A stretch of DNA of 39,503 bases, from positions 1-39,503 of the forward strand of contig CABZCX010000003.1 of assembly GCA_902524345.1 (NCBI GenBank), written 5' to 3'. The translations under genes and the position numbers were made by a program. The notes under the pieces were generated by a model. It made no database searches and was not told where the DNA came from. It saw nothing but the letters and a program-made list of their open reading frames with translations. Of the stretch, positions 7,841 through 16,626 are shown one piece after another (the first letter of the stretch is position 1; every line of letters begins with the position of its first letter). The DNA comes from an uncultured Pelagibacteraceae bacterium (GTDB taxonomy: Bacteria > Pseudomonadota > Alphaproteobacteria > Pelagibacterales > Pelagibacteraceae).

Positions 7841-9295
7841 ATGAAAAATAAAATAAATTGGAATTTTGATAATTCATACTCAAGATTGTCTAATGTTTTT
7901 AAAGAAAATATAGAGCCTGTATCAGTCAAAAATCCTGAGCTAGTAATATTAAATGAAGATTTAGCTAAATCATTAGAATTAAACTTTTCAAATGTAAGTA
8001 GAAATGAACTCTCTTCCCTATTCACAGGAAATTCATTACCAAATGGAAGCAATTCAATTGCTCAAGCATATGCCGGCCATCAATTTGGATATTTTACTAT
8101 GCTGGGAGATGGAAGAGCAGTTTTAATAGGTGAACATATAACCTCAAAAAATAAGAGGTATGATATTCAGTTTAAAGGATCAGGAAGAACAGCGTTTTCA
8201 AGAAATGGTGATGGAAGAGCGGCTTTAGGGCCAATGTTAAGAGAATATATTATAAGTGAAGCTATAAATTATCTTAATATTCCATCCACAAGAAGTTTAG
8301 CTGTTGCTAAAACAGGAGAAAATATAATCAGAGAAAAACTATTAAAAGGTGCTGTACTTACTAGAGTAGCCTCCAGCCACATTAGAGTTGGAACTTTTCA
8401 ATATATAGCTGCTAGAGAGAAAATCGAGGATTTAAATATTTTATTAAGTTATGTGATAGATAGGCATTATCCACAAATAAATAATTCAAAAAATAAAGCG
8501 CTACAACTTTTGAAAGTTGTTATGAATAAACAAATTAATTTGGTTATAGATTGGATGAGAGTCGGATTTATACATGGTGTAATGAATACCGACAACATGT
8601 CAATCTCTGGAGAAACAATCGATTATGGACCTTGTGCTTTTATGGATACATACGACCCAAAAACTGTATTTAGTTCAATTGATAAAACAGGCAGATATGC
8701 TTACTGTAACCAACCAGCCATTATAAAATGGAACTTGTCAAGATTTGCTGAATGTTTGATACCAATAATACATAAAGATCAAAATCAAGCAGTTTTGATG
8801 GCAACTGAGATAATTAATTCATTCGATAAAATATATGAGGAAAAATGGCTAAACATGATGAGGAACAAATTAGGATTAATCGAAAAAGATGAAAAAGATA
8901 AATCTTTAATTTTAGATCTTTTAAAATGGATGCATATTAATAAAGCAGATTATACAAATACTTTTTGTAATTTAATGGATGAAAATAACTTGAAAAATAA
9001 AATTTACGAAAACTCTGATTTTTTAGACTGGAAAAAAAAATGGAAGTTAAGATTATTGAAAAAAAATAAAAGTTTAAATGATTGTGTTAAATTAATGAAT
9101 TCTGTAAATCCTTTAGTTATTCCACGAAACCATAAAGTAGAAGAAGCTATTGATGCTGCCGAACAAAATAACTTAGAACCCACTTATCAATTATTAGAAA
9201 TTTTAAAAAAACCCTATTCTTTTCAGAAAAATACTTCAATCTATCAAATGCCAATTATTTCAAATAAAAATTATCAAACTTTTTGTGGCACTTAA
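7841..9295 (+). CDS. selO: SelO family protein adenylyltransferase (YdiU/UPF0061)
   Basis: 484 residues, the usual length for bacterial SelO. Signature segments are YAGHQFGYFTMLGDGRA (~75-91), the ATP-site QFKGSGRTAFSRNGDGRAA, and the pseudokinase metal site with GVMNTDNMS and IDYGPCAFMD. SelO has a kinase fold with inverted ATP binding and transfers AMP to proteins, including redox proteins such as glutaredoxin. The C-terminus is TFCGT, which keeps the near-terminal cysteine found where eukaryotic SelO has selenocysteine. It lies 6 bp behind the exported MsrA. Its stop shares the bases TTAA with the convergent membrane protein gene, so no terminator separates them. Identification is firm; targets are unknown. 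Confidence 0.95.
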   Translation: MKNKINWNFDNSYSRLSNVFKENIEPVSVKNPELVILNEDLAKSLELNFSNVSRNELSSLFTGNSLPNGSNSIAQAYAGHQFGYFTMLGDGRAVLIGEHITSKNKRYDIQFKGSGRTAFSRNGDGRAALGPMLREYIISEAINYLNIPSTRSLAVAKTGENIIREKLLKGAVLTRVASSHIRVGTFQYIAAREKIEDLNILLSYVIDRHYPQINNSKNKALQLLKVVMNKQINLVIDWMRVGFIHGVMNTDNMSISGETIDYGPCAFMDTYDPKTVFSSIDKTGRYAYCNQPAIIKWNLSRFAECLIPIIHKDQNQAVLMATEIINSFDKIYEEKWLNMMRNKLGLIEKDEKDKSLILDLLKWMHINKADYTNTFCNLMDENNLKNKIYENSDFLDWKKKWKLRLLKKNKSLNDCVKLMNSVNPLVIPRNHKVEEAIDAAEQNNLEPTYQLLEILKKPYSFQKNTSIYQMPIISNKNYQTFCGT

Positions 9296-10530
9296 AGCTT
9301 TTCTGATAGAAAATGTTTTTTAAATAAATTTTTAAAATTTAAAAATAAAATTATAAATAGTGTTGAAACTACATAAAAATCTAAAATATGTTTGATTAAA
9401 TTCATGAAATAATTAAGATCAACGTTTACTTTATTCATTATTAAATAAACTAAAATTGTTGACATTAAAAACTTAATTACAATTAGATAGTAAAAATTAT
9501 TTAATATCCTATTATATACACTTTCATTTTTTAATATATAAGGTACTAAACCTATTAAAAAGATTTCTCTATAATTAAAGTTTTGCGCTAAAAAGTAGCA
9601 AAAAATTATAACTAAAGTCGAAATTATAAAAAGACGATTTTCAAAAATATTATGATCAAAAATATGAAATAAAAATTTTTCATTTTCCTGACTCTGGAGG
9701 ATTATTTTTACAAAAAATATTAATGGTAATATTAAAAAAAAAACTATAAGTAGGTATATTAACCAATTTATATTGTAATCATTAATAAACAGCTTAATAT
9801 TTGGTATAGCATTTATAAGACCTTTTAATGAAAATTGATACACACCTGAGCCTGAAAATTGTGCAGAATTATTAAAAATTTGAATTAAATTTTCATGTTG
9901 ATGAACTAAAAATATAATTAAAAAAAGGGCTACTATAGAAATATTAATAAAAATTTTTTTTAATATTCTATGAAATAATAATACTACTCCAAAACATATT
10001 GGATAAAATTTAGATAGTGTTGAAAAAATTATCAAAACATGGTTCAAAAACATATTCTTATACTTAGAGATTAGATACATCATCAAAAAAATTAAAATAT
10101 CTGAATTTGCTCTTTCAATAACTAATATTACTGGCAAACTAATAACAAAAAATACTAAAAAATAACTTTTAAAAGAATTTATCCGAGTAAAAAAACTTAC
10201 AATAGTAAATAAGAAAAGAATATTCAAAATAAGTGGAAAATAAAATTGATAAAATTTATTAAATTCTACAAACGGTAAATACAATAAAATTTCTCCATAT
10301 ACATGTTTTCGATTATAGATATCACAAGGATTCTCCAAATAAACATTTAGACCTTTCTGGTCACAAACATTTGCACTTATTATAGCTCCCCAATCAGCAA
10401 AAATATAAGTCAAACCATTTATTTCTACAGGAATGATGGTTGGATAAACAAATTTTTTATAAATGAGAAAAGCTATTATTAGTGAAAATATTGCTGTTAT
10501 AGCTAGAGTTAATAAATTTCTTTTTATCAC
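9292..10530 (-). CDS. Polytopic membrane protein, possible GT-C/GT87-like glycosyltransferase
   Basis: 412 residues with about ten predicted membrane helices and very high Ile, Leu, Phe and Asn content. After helix 1 there is a periplasmic loop (residues ~33-75) with FADWGAIISANVCDQKG and a nearby second Cys (ENPCD), then an aromatic loop (YLPFVEFNKFYQFYFP). The arrangement resembles bacterial GT87/DUF2029-type membrane proteins that use polyprenyl-phosphate sugars, but the similarity is by topology and feel only. It is last in the run TspO, FAD oxidoreductase, this gene, with a 5-bp gap to the oxidoreductase. Its stop overlaps that of selO by 4 bp. The function is not known. Confidence 0.55.
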   Translation of the reverse strand: MIKRNLLTLAITAIFSLIIAFLIYKKFVYPTIIPVEINGLTYIFADWGAIISANVCDQKGLNVYLENPCDIYNRKHVYGEILLYLPFVEFNKFYQFYFPLILNILFLFTIVSFFTRINSFKSYFLVFFVISLPVILVIERANSDILIFLMMYLISKYKNMFLNHVLIIFSTLSKFYPICFGVVLLFHRILKKIFINISIVALFLIIFLVHQHENLIQIFNNSAQFSGSGVYQFSLKGLINAIPNIKLFINDYNINWLIYLLIVFFLILPLIFFVKIILQSQENEKFLFHIFDHNIFENRLFIISTLVIIFCYFLAQNFNYREIFLIGLVPYILKNESVYNRILNNFYYLIVIKFLMSTILVYLIMNKVNVDLNYFMNLIKHILDFYVVSTLFIILFLNFKNLFKKHFLSEKL

Positions 10531-10535
10531 TAATT

Positions 10536-11639
10536 TTATAACACGTAAGGTTCGGGTCTTGCCTTTTTTCCAAGAACTCTCTCTACAGCCATATTTGAAA
10601 TATCAATTGACTGATATGCACCAGTCGTTATTAGTTCAGTCAAAGCCCTTCCGATTCCTGGAGCTTGCATTAAACCTCTGCCGGTAAAACCTGTAGCTAA
10701 ATAAACGTTATCAAATTTTGGATGTTTTCCTACAACGGCGTTGTTGTCTAGTCTGTTACAATCATAAAATCCTGCCCAACCTCCAGTTAATTTTAACTCT
10801 TCGAACACAGGTACTCTATTTGCTAGTGCAGGCCAAACCAATTCCTCAAAATCGTCCCATGCAGGTTCTAAATCTTTTGCATCAAAAACAGATTTAGGTG
10901 AACCAGCTAAATACTCTTTTCCTTCAGGTCTCCAATAAACACCTGAGGGTAAGTCTCCTGTTAAAGGCATTTCAGGAATATGTTTAGGACACTTGACACG
11001 AAAAACAGTATGTTTTTGTGGCTCTACCGGTATATCTTCAAGTAATTCTTTAGTCCAACAGCCAGCTGCGGAAATAATAGTTTTAGCTTTTATCTCAGAG
11101 AGAGATTTTATATTTCCTTTAACAAATTCTGCTCCAAGTTCAGTAGCCTTACTTTTTAACGCATTATGAAACATGAAGGGATCTATCCAACCTTCACTTT
11201 GATTATCAGTAAATGTAGCTGTTTCTATTCCATTAGAATTTATGTATGGAAAATGTTTTGATAACTCAGAACCTTTAATATTTTTTGTACCAGCCTCACA
11301 TGCCTGATGATTTTCTAAAGCCTTATATTGCTCTTCAGCATGTTCGGGTCCAAACATTAATAGATAGCCATTGGGCACCATACTTGCAGTTGGATTTGGG
11401 TTTTTTTCAGTCTTGAGTAATTCTGGAATTTGAAAAATAAAATCCCTTGCAAATTTTCCAAGTAAAATATTTTCTTTTTGAAAAAATTGTCGTCTAAAAC
11501 CGCCTAATGATAATGGAAATGATGCTGATTTGTACGTTGGATCTCTTTCTATAACCTTTACTTTTCTTCCCTCTTTTGTCAAAAAATAAGCAGTTGCTGC
11601 TCCAATAATACCACCTCCAACTATTACTACATCGTCCAT
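10536..11639 (-). CDS. FAD-dependent oxidoreductase, DAO family (glycine/sarcosine/D-amino-acid oxidase-like)
   Basis: 367 residues with the N-terminal dinucleotide-binding motif VVIVGGGIIGAATAYFL (residues 4-20) and an acidic end of the second strand (VIERD). The C-terminal FAD contact is seen as LATGFTGRGLMQAPGIGRAL (~322-341). SFPLSLGGFRRQFF (~45-58) is like the FOXRED1 and sarcosine/dimethylglycine oxidase group. Members oxidise secondary or primary amines of amino acids and make hydrogen peroxide or feed electrons to a carrier. The substrate is not predictable here; N-methylated glycine derivatives are a possibility in view of SAR11 physiology. It lies 3 bp behind tspO and 5 bp before a membrane protein gene. 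Confidence 0.88.
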   Translation of the reverse strand: MDDVVIVGGGIIGAATAYFLTKEGRKVKVIERDPTYKSASFPLSLGGFRRQFFQKENILLGKFARDFIFQIPELLKTEKNPNPTASMVPNGYLLMFGPEHAEEQYKALENHQACEAGTKNIKGSELSKHFPYINSNGIETATFTDNQSEGWIDPFMFHNALKSKATELGAEFVKGNIKSLSEIKAKTIISAAGCWTKELLEDIPVEPQKHTVFRVKCPKHIPEMPLTGDLPSGVYWRPEGKEYLAGSPKSVFDAKDLEPAWDDFEELVWPALANRVPVFEELKLTGGWAGFYDCNRLDNNAVVGKHPKFDNVYLATGFTGRGLMQAPGIGRALTELITTGAYQSIDISNMAVERVLGKKARPEPYVL

Positions 11640-11642
11640 AAA

Positions 11643-12125
11643 TTAATTTAGTATAACCAAGTTAATATTTAGAAATAATGCATAGAAACACCAAAGTAAA
11701 TAGGGAATCATTAAATAGTAACTTAATTTGTTAACGGATTTAAATCTTATGATTAACAAAAAAATTAATATTATTAATGTTATTAGAACTAACATAGCTA
11801 GAAATATTTTGTGCAAGGCAAAAAATACAATACTCCAAGTTGTATTTATGATTATATGGATAAAATAAATATAAACCGTATTCATATCTCTATTTTTGCT
11901 ATGCCAGAAGTTCCAGACTGCGATAGTCATCATAAGGTATAAAATAGTCCAAACAGGAGCAAAAACCCAATCTGGTGGATTTAAACTTGATTTAATAAGT
12001 GATGAATACCAAGGTTCTTTCAAATTTATTGAGACTGCACCACCAATGAATGAGGCTGAAAAGGTTATTATAAAAAAAAGAATGAATGATAAAATTTTAT
12101 TTTTAAGCATAAAGGTATTATACAT
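11643..12125 (-). CDS. tspO: TspO/MBR family membrane protein
   Basis: 160 residues with the five membrane helices of the TspO (translocator protein, peripheral benzodiazepine receptor) family. Family landmarks are PWYSSL, LNPPDWVFAPVWTILYLMM (~48-66) and the conserved WNFWH. TspO binds porphyrins and related ligands; in Rhodobacter it affects photopigment gene expression in response to oxygen, and in other bacteria it is linked to stress. The start at 12125 gives five extra residues (MYNTF) before a second ATG at 12110. The DNA between them contains TATAAT, so 12110 may be the true start. Only 9-24 bp separate it from the divergent SDR gene, so each promoter must lie at least partly inside the other gene. 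Confidence 0.93.
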   Translation of the reverse strand: MYNTFMLKNKILSFILFFIITFSASFIGGAVSINLKEPWYSSLIKSSLNPPDWVFAPVWTILYLMMTIAVWNFWHSKNRDMNTVYIYFIHIIINTTWSIVFFALHKIFLAMLVLITLIILIFLLIIRFKSVNKLSYYLMIPYLLWCFYALFLNINLVILN

Positions 12126-12134
12126 CTTTAGATA

Positions 12135-12896
12135 ATGAATAAAAAAACAATTTGGATCACGGGTGGAAGTACAGGTATTGGTAAAGCACTGGCATTAAAA
12201 TTTGCTAATGAAGGTTGGAACGTTGCAATATCCGCTAGGAGAGAGAATCTTTTAAAAGAAATAGCTGATACTAATACCAATATCAGCTCATTTCCATTAG
12301 ATGTCACAGATAAATCAAAATGCAAAGAGGTCTTTGAACAAATTAAGAAAAAATTTGAAAATATTGATATTTGTTTTTTTTCTACAGGTACTTGGAATCC
12401 TAAAAAAGAAAAAGATATCGATGTTGAACAGATTGAAGATGTATTTAAAATTAATTTTTTTGGAACATTAAATAGTATTAAGGCTGTGGAGGAATATTTT
12501 AAAAATAAAAAAAGTGGAATAATTGCTATAGTTTCATCTATAGCAGGCTATAGAGGGCTACCTAATTCGACAGGTTATGGCCCATCAAAATCAGCTTTAA
12601 ATAATTTAGCTGAGAGTTTATATTTTGATTTTGGTCGTTCAAATGTACGTGTCTGTCTGGTTTCTCCTGGTTTTATTAAAACTCCTATGACAGATAAAAA
12701 TGATTTTAAAATGCCTTTCTTAAAAACTGCAGAGTATGCCGCCGATAAAATATATGATGGATTAGTAAATAAAAATATCTTTGAGATCCATTTTCCAAAA
12801 TCTTTAACATTAATACTTAAATTTTTTAGTTTTTTACCGAATAAATTATATTTTGGTCTAATAGGTAAAATGACAAAGTATCAGAAAAAAAATTAG
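12135..12896 (+). CDS. Short-chain dehydrogenase/reductase (classical SDR)
   Basis: 253 residues with the classical SDR layout: TGGSTGIG (residues 9-16) for NAD(P) binding, SARRE (~33-37) with basic residues that favour NADP, and the catalytic set Ser134/135, Tyr148 and Lys152 in YGPSK. It reduces or oxidises an alcohol/carbonyl; the substrate is unknown. SDR genes of this kind often accompany the Cfa-like/DUF1365/FAD oxidoreductase/DUF3833 set in proteobacteria, and here it is convergent with the DUF3833 gene, sharing the stop bases TTAG. It therefore probably belongs to the same lipid-modification pathway although it has its own promoter. Confidence 0.9.
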   Translation: MNKKTIWITGGSTGIGKALALKFANEGWNVAISARRENLLKEIADTNTNISSFPLDVTDKSKCKEVFEQIKKKFENIDICFFSTGTWNPKKEKDIDVEQIEDVFKINFFGTLNSIKAVEEYFKNKKSGIIAIVSSIAGYRGLPNSTGYGPSKSALNNLAESLYFDFGRSNVRVCLVSPGFIKTPMTDKNDFKMPFLKTAEYAADKIYDGLVNKNIFEIHFPKSLTLILKFFSFLPNKLYFGLIGKMTKYQKKN

Positions 12897-13441
12897 TCTT
12901 TAACAAAAACGACGGTTAATTCTGCTACCTTAAAACCAAATTTAGTCATTGTTGCTTTATTTATAGCTACTCTTTCATCTTGTTTAAAAATCCAATCATC
13001 AAAAGTGATTTTCATTTGTTTACCTTTTACAGGAACTAATAAAACATATTCAAATTTGAACGCTGGGCCATAAGAATAGCCCTTCGCTTTACCCACTACA
13101 TCACCAGCTGTACCTTCATAATTATTTTCATCAATTTTGGTAATTTGCCATTGTCTTGTTTGGATTTCACCGTCATCCCAATTAAACTTTTCATCAAGGA
13201 TTAATTGATTTCCATTCCATTTACCATCTAGATCTGCTGAAAATTGTCTTATAACTTTTCCAGATCTATTTTGTAAAACACCCCAAGCTTTTACGTTGCC
13301 TGACAAATATTCCTCAATTATTAATCTAGGTTTTTTATTTATAAAATCCTCTGGTTTCATAGAACTATTACTTGAGCAGTTTGTAATTAAGAACAGGGAA
13401 ATTATCAATAAAATTGGTTTGAAAAATTTTATGTCGCGCAT
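12893..13441 (-). CDS. DUF3833 family lipoprotein
   Basis: 182 residues. It has a lipoprotein signal with a lipobox ending LITNC (Cys22 lipidated), followed by a low-complexity Ser/Asn spacer. The remainder is a beta-rich domain with GKVIRQFSADLDGKWNG and WDDGEIQTRQWQI, typical of DUF3833. The role of the family is not established, but it commonly lies with genes for a Cfa-like methyltransferase, DUF1365 and an FAD oxidoreductase, so a job in membrane-lipid change or lipid handling in the periplasm is likely. It has a strong SD (GAGGAG just before ATG 13441) and follows the methyltransferase after 11 bp. It is the last gene of the run that starts at the glycine riboswitch. Confidence 0.85.
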   Translation of the reverse strand: MRDIKFFKPILLIISLFLITNCSSNSSMKPEDFINKKPRLIIEEYLSGNVKAWGVLQNRSGKVIRQFSADLDGKWNGNQLILDEKFNWDDGEIQTRQWQITKIDENNYEGTAGDVVGKAKGYSYGPAFKFEYVLLVPVKGKQMKITFDDWIFKQDERVAINKATMTKFGFKVAELTVVFVKD

Positions 13442-13452
13442 TGTCTCCTCTA

Positions 13453-14631
13453 TTATTTGTTCTGTATAGAAAATTGAATTAAATCGATATTTTTAGACTT
13501 AAAGCCTGCTTCACAATAAGATAAATAAAATTCCCACATTCTTTTAAATGTTAAATCAAAACCTTGTTTCTTAATTAATTCCCATTTTTTATTAAATTCA
13601 TTTCTCCAAATAGCAAGTGTATTTGAGTAATGATCAGCATAAGATTCATAAGATTTTATAGTTAAACCGTTTTTCGAAACATATTTATCTATACTTCCTT
13701 TATTTGGAAGAAAGCCGCCAGGAAAAATATATTTTTGAATGAAGTCTTGTTTATATTTGTATCTGTCAAAAAGATTATCATCAATTGTTATTGCTTGGAT
13801 AGCAGCACTTCCATTATTTGATAAATTATTTTTAATTGTTTTAAAGTAACCTTCCAAATAATTTTGACCTACTGCCTCAATCATTTCTATAGATGCAATA
13901 GAATTATATTTATCTTTTAAATCTCTATAATCTTTTATTTGAATGTTAACTTTTTCATTTAATCCACACCTGTAAATTCTCTCTTTAGCATATTCAAATT
14001 GTTTTTTTGAAATTGTTATACAGTCTAATTTCACATCATACTTTTTACCAAGATACTCAGCAAAACCTCCCCAACCACAACCTATTTCTAAAACTTTATC
14101 TCCAGTTCCAGGTTTAATTAAGTCTATTAATTTTTGATATTTATTATTTTGAGCATCAGATAAATCTTTATTTTTTTCATCAAATATCGCACTTGAGTAA
14201 GTTAGCGTTTTGTCTAACCATAAAGAAAAAAATTCATTACCAAGGTCATAGTGTTTTGAAATATTTTTTTTACTTCTATTTTTTGTATTTTTTATGAAAA
14301 TATTTTTCAAGTAATTGATAAAAGGAAAATCTAGCAGTCCAGAAAATTTATGAATTTGTTTAATATTCCTTGCTGTTATCTCTATCAAATTAGATAAATT
14401 ATTCGTCTCAAAATGGTCATTCATGTAGGATTCTGCAAGACCTACACTACCTGATTTAATTAAATTAAAAGTAAAGTTTTTATTTTTTATCTTTATACTG
14501 GCTTTTAAAGTATCTTTGATGTTTCCAAAACTATGGTTTTTACCATCATAATTAGTTAGCTCTAAATGACCAACTTTTATATCTTTTAAAATGCTAAAGA
14601 CTATTTTATCTGAAACAGTATTTAAATTCAT
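13453..14631 (-). CDS. Cyclopropane-fatty-acyl-phospholipid synthase-like SAM methyltransferase
   Basis: 392 residues. An N-terminal lipid-binding domain (~1-120) is followed by the SAM domain with KVLEIGCGWGGFAEYL (~179-194). The stretch SKHYDLGNEFFSLWLDKTL (125-143) aligns with the CFAS active-site entrance, and SIEMIEAVG holds the acidic residue of the family. Where E. coli CFA synthase has Cys139 (YSCAYW), this protein has Ser147 (TYSSAIF), a change I believe is common in the relatives that lie with DUF1365. The product could therefore be a methylated or otherwise altered fatty acyl chain and not a cyclopropane. It overlaps DUF1365 by 1 bp. The methyl donor SAM ultimately draws on C1 units such as those made by the upstream gcv genes. 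Confidence 0.88.
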   Translation of the reverse strand: MNLNTVSDKIVFSILKDIKVGHLELTNYDGKNHSFGNIKDTLKASIKIKNKNFTFNLIKSGSVGLAESYMNDHFETNNLSNLIEITARNIKQIHKFSGLLDFPFINYLKNIFIKNTKNRSKKNISKHYDLGNEFFSLWLDKTLTYSSAIFDEKNKDLSDAQNNKYQKLIDLIKPGTGDKVLEIGCGWGGFAEYLGKKYDVKLDCITISKKQFEYAKERIYRCGLNEKVNIQIKDYRDLKDKYNSIASIEMIEAVGQNYLEGYFKTIKNNLSNNGSAAIQAITIDDNLFDRYKYKQDFIQKYIFPGGFLPNKGSIDKYVSKNGLTIKSYESYADHYSNTLAIWRNEFNKKWELIKKQGFDLTFKRMWEFYLSYCEAGFKSKNIDLIQFSIQNK

Positions 14632-15392
14632 TAACTCTCAAAAGTAACATTGTTCTTAATTTTTAATTTTCTTTGAATAAATTTAATACCTTTGGTCCAA
14701 AGTTTAAACGCTTCAAAATGTATCGCAGATATTATCTTAAAAGTCATAAGTGGGTGTTTTATATATGATTTTAATAATTCTTTACTATTTAAGTCTTTTC
14801 TTTTTCCATCCTGAGATGCATACAAGATTTTTTCATCAGACTGGTATTGATCTATAATAACAGATATTCTTTCACAGGGTTTTAGAATTCTAAAAAAATA
14901 ATTACAATCCATCTCTATGAACGGTGACACATGAAATTTTTTTGAACAGTTATGTTGAAAAAGTTCAGTGTCATCTTCAACTTTAAAAATATATGTATGT
15001 TGTTCACCAAATGTATTCTTAACTTCGTATAAAATAGATATTAATTTATTATTAATATCGTAGATAAAAAAAACGCTTAAGGGATTAAAAACATATCCAA
15101 AAATTCTTGGATAGCACAAAAGTTTTATTCTTACATCTCTCGACTTAATATTATTTTCATCTAAATTTTTTTTTACCCATGAAATTAATGAAGATCCATC
15201 TCTGTCACCATGATCTTTTTCAAAAAAACTTATTAAATTAAATTTGTTAAATGAAAAAAATTTAATATTTTTGTCTAGCTGGTCTAACTCTGATAAGTCT
15301 ATTAGAAGTGAAAATACACTATATTTAAAAAAATGAGTTTTAGGTTTAAATCTTTTGTGAATAACTGTGCCATTATAAATTGAACTAGTCAT
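14631..15392 (-). CDS. DUF1365 family protein
   Basis: 253 residues. Family landmarks are the start IYNGTVIHKRFKPKTHFFKY (a shortened landmark: HKRFKP at ~11-16), FEKDHGDRDGSSL (~74-86) and LLCYPRIFGYVFNPLSVFFI (~108-127). DUF1365 has no assigned reaction. In many proteobacteria it sits between a flavin amine-oxidase-like protein and a Cfa-like methyltransferase, exactly as here, and all three are expected to work on the same fatty acyl substrate. It overlaps the preceding FAD gene by 8 bp and the following methyltransferase by 1 bp, so the three are translationally coupled. Confidence 0.88.
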   Translation of the reverse strand: MTSSIYNGTVIHKRFKPKTHFFKYSVFSLLIDLSELDQLDKNIKFFSFNKFNLISFFEKDHGDRDGSSLISWVKKNLDENNIKSRDVRIKLLCYPRIFGYVFNPLSVFFIYDINNKLISILYEVKNTFGEQHTYIFKVEDDTELFQHNCSKKFHVSPFIEMDCNYFFRILKPCERISVIIDQYQSDEKILYASQDGKRKDLNSKELLKSYIKHPLMTFKIISAIHFEAFKLWTKGIKFIQRKLKIKNNVTFES

Positions 15393-16623
15393 TTAAGTTT
15401 TTCAACATTTCAATAGATGATTTTATGCCATCCTCATGAAAACCGTAACCGAAATAACTCCCACAAAACAATATATTTTCTTTATTTTGAATACTTTTTA
15501 AATTTTTTTGATTATCTAAAGCTTTTTGATCGTAATAAGGATGTGTAAAATTAATTTTTTTTATAATTTTATCCTCAGATATTTTTTTTATAGGATTTAA
15601 GGTCAAAAATATATTTTTTTCATCTTTTAAGTTTTGAAGAAGATTTAACCAATATGAAAGTGAGTTTTTGCTTGTATTCTTTTTATCAACAAAAGAATTC
15701 CATGAGGACCATACATCTTTATTTTTAGGCATTATGTTTTCGTCTGTATGCAATATTGCTAAATTTTCTCTGTAACTAAAATTTGATAAAATATTTCTTT
15801 CCTCATCTGATGGATTATCTATCAAATTTAAGGCCTCATTTGCATGAGTTGCAAGAATGACCTTGTCATAATGAAAAAATTCATTATTGCCACCATAATA
15901 AACTTGTAATCCAGATGAGATTCTTTTTACAGATTTTATCTTATAATTTTTATAATATTGACCACTGATTAAAGATAAAACTTTATTAACGTATGATCTG
16001 CTTCTTTGAGCAACAGTGTACCACTGAGGTCTATTTTTAAGTTTGAATAAGCCGTGATTTTGAAAAAATTTTAAAAAAAAATTCATAGGCATTTTCCCTG
16101 CCTCATAGGGTGGCATAGACCATATCGCAGAAACCATTGGTATAATGTGATAATTAATAAAACCTCTAGACCACTTATTTTTTTTTAAAAAATCATCTAA
16201 GGTTATTTTTTGATCAATTTCTGAAATTTTATCACAAGTTTTGTAAAATTTTAGAATATCAAAAAACATTTTGATAAATTCAATATTCAATAAATTAGAT
16301 TTATTAGCAAAAATACCTGATAAACCTTTGCCACAATACTCATAATTAGAATCCTCTACAGAAACAGAAAATGACATGTCGCTTTTTTCAATTTCAATAT
16401 CAATCTCTTTAAAAAAATTTATTAAATTTGGATATGTCTGATGATTAAATACAATAAATCCGACGTCGACAGATAATTTTTTTTTATTAAAAATTACATC
16501 AACAGTATAAGAGTGACCACCAAAATGATCCTCTCTCTCAAAGAGATCTACTTGATGATTTTTTGATAAATAATAAGCTGCGCTTAAACCTGATATGCCT
16601 GAGCCAATTACAGCTACTTTCAT
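15385..16623 (-). CDS. NAD/FAD-binding flavin amine oxidase-like protein
   Basis: 412 residues. The N-terminus has the Rossmann motif VAVIGSGISGLSAAYYL (3-19) and acidic DLFERED. The FAD-contact segment FGGHSYTVDV follows at ~39-48, and the C-terminus has a second flavin contact (ILFCGSYFGYGFHEDGIKSS, ~379-398). It belongs to the large amine-oxidase/desaturase flavoprotein group, specifically the type always found with DUF1365. It probably oxidises or desaturates a lipid intermediate. It starts only 3 bp after the gcvP stop, so it is almost certainly co-transcribed with the glycine cleavage genes. In Rhodobacter sphaeroides, homologues of this gene set are part of the singlet-oxygen stress response. 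Confidence 0.88.
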   Translation of the reverse strand: MKVAVIGSGISGLSAAYYLSKNHQVDLFEREDHFGGHSYTVDVIFNKKKLSVDVGFIVFNHQTYPNLINFFKEIDIEIEKSDMSFSVSVEDSNYEYCGKGLSGIFANKSNLLNIEFIKMFFDILKFYKTCDKISEIDQKITLDDFLKKNKWSRGFINYHIIPMVSAIWSMPPYEAGKMPMNFFLKFFQNHGLFKLKNRPQWYTVAQRSRSYVNKVLSLISGQYYKNYKIKSVKRISSGLQVYYGGNNEFFHYDKVILATHANEALNLIDNPSDEERNILSNFSYRENLAILHTDENIMPKNKDVWSSWNSFVDKKNTSKNSLSYWLNLLQNLKDEKNIFLTLNPIKKISEDKIIKKINFTHPYYDQKALDNQKNLKSIQNKENILFCGSYFGYGFHEDGIKSSIEMLKNLND

Positions 16624-16626
16624 TAA

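Noticed and set aside
9275..9295. Selenocysteine in SelO
   Set aside because: The near-terminal residue is encoded by TGT (Cys), there is no in-frame TGA, and no SECIS-like hairpin was seen.
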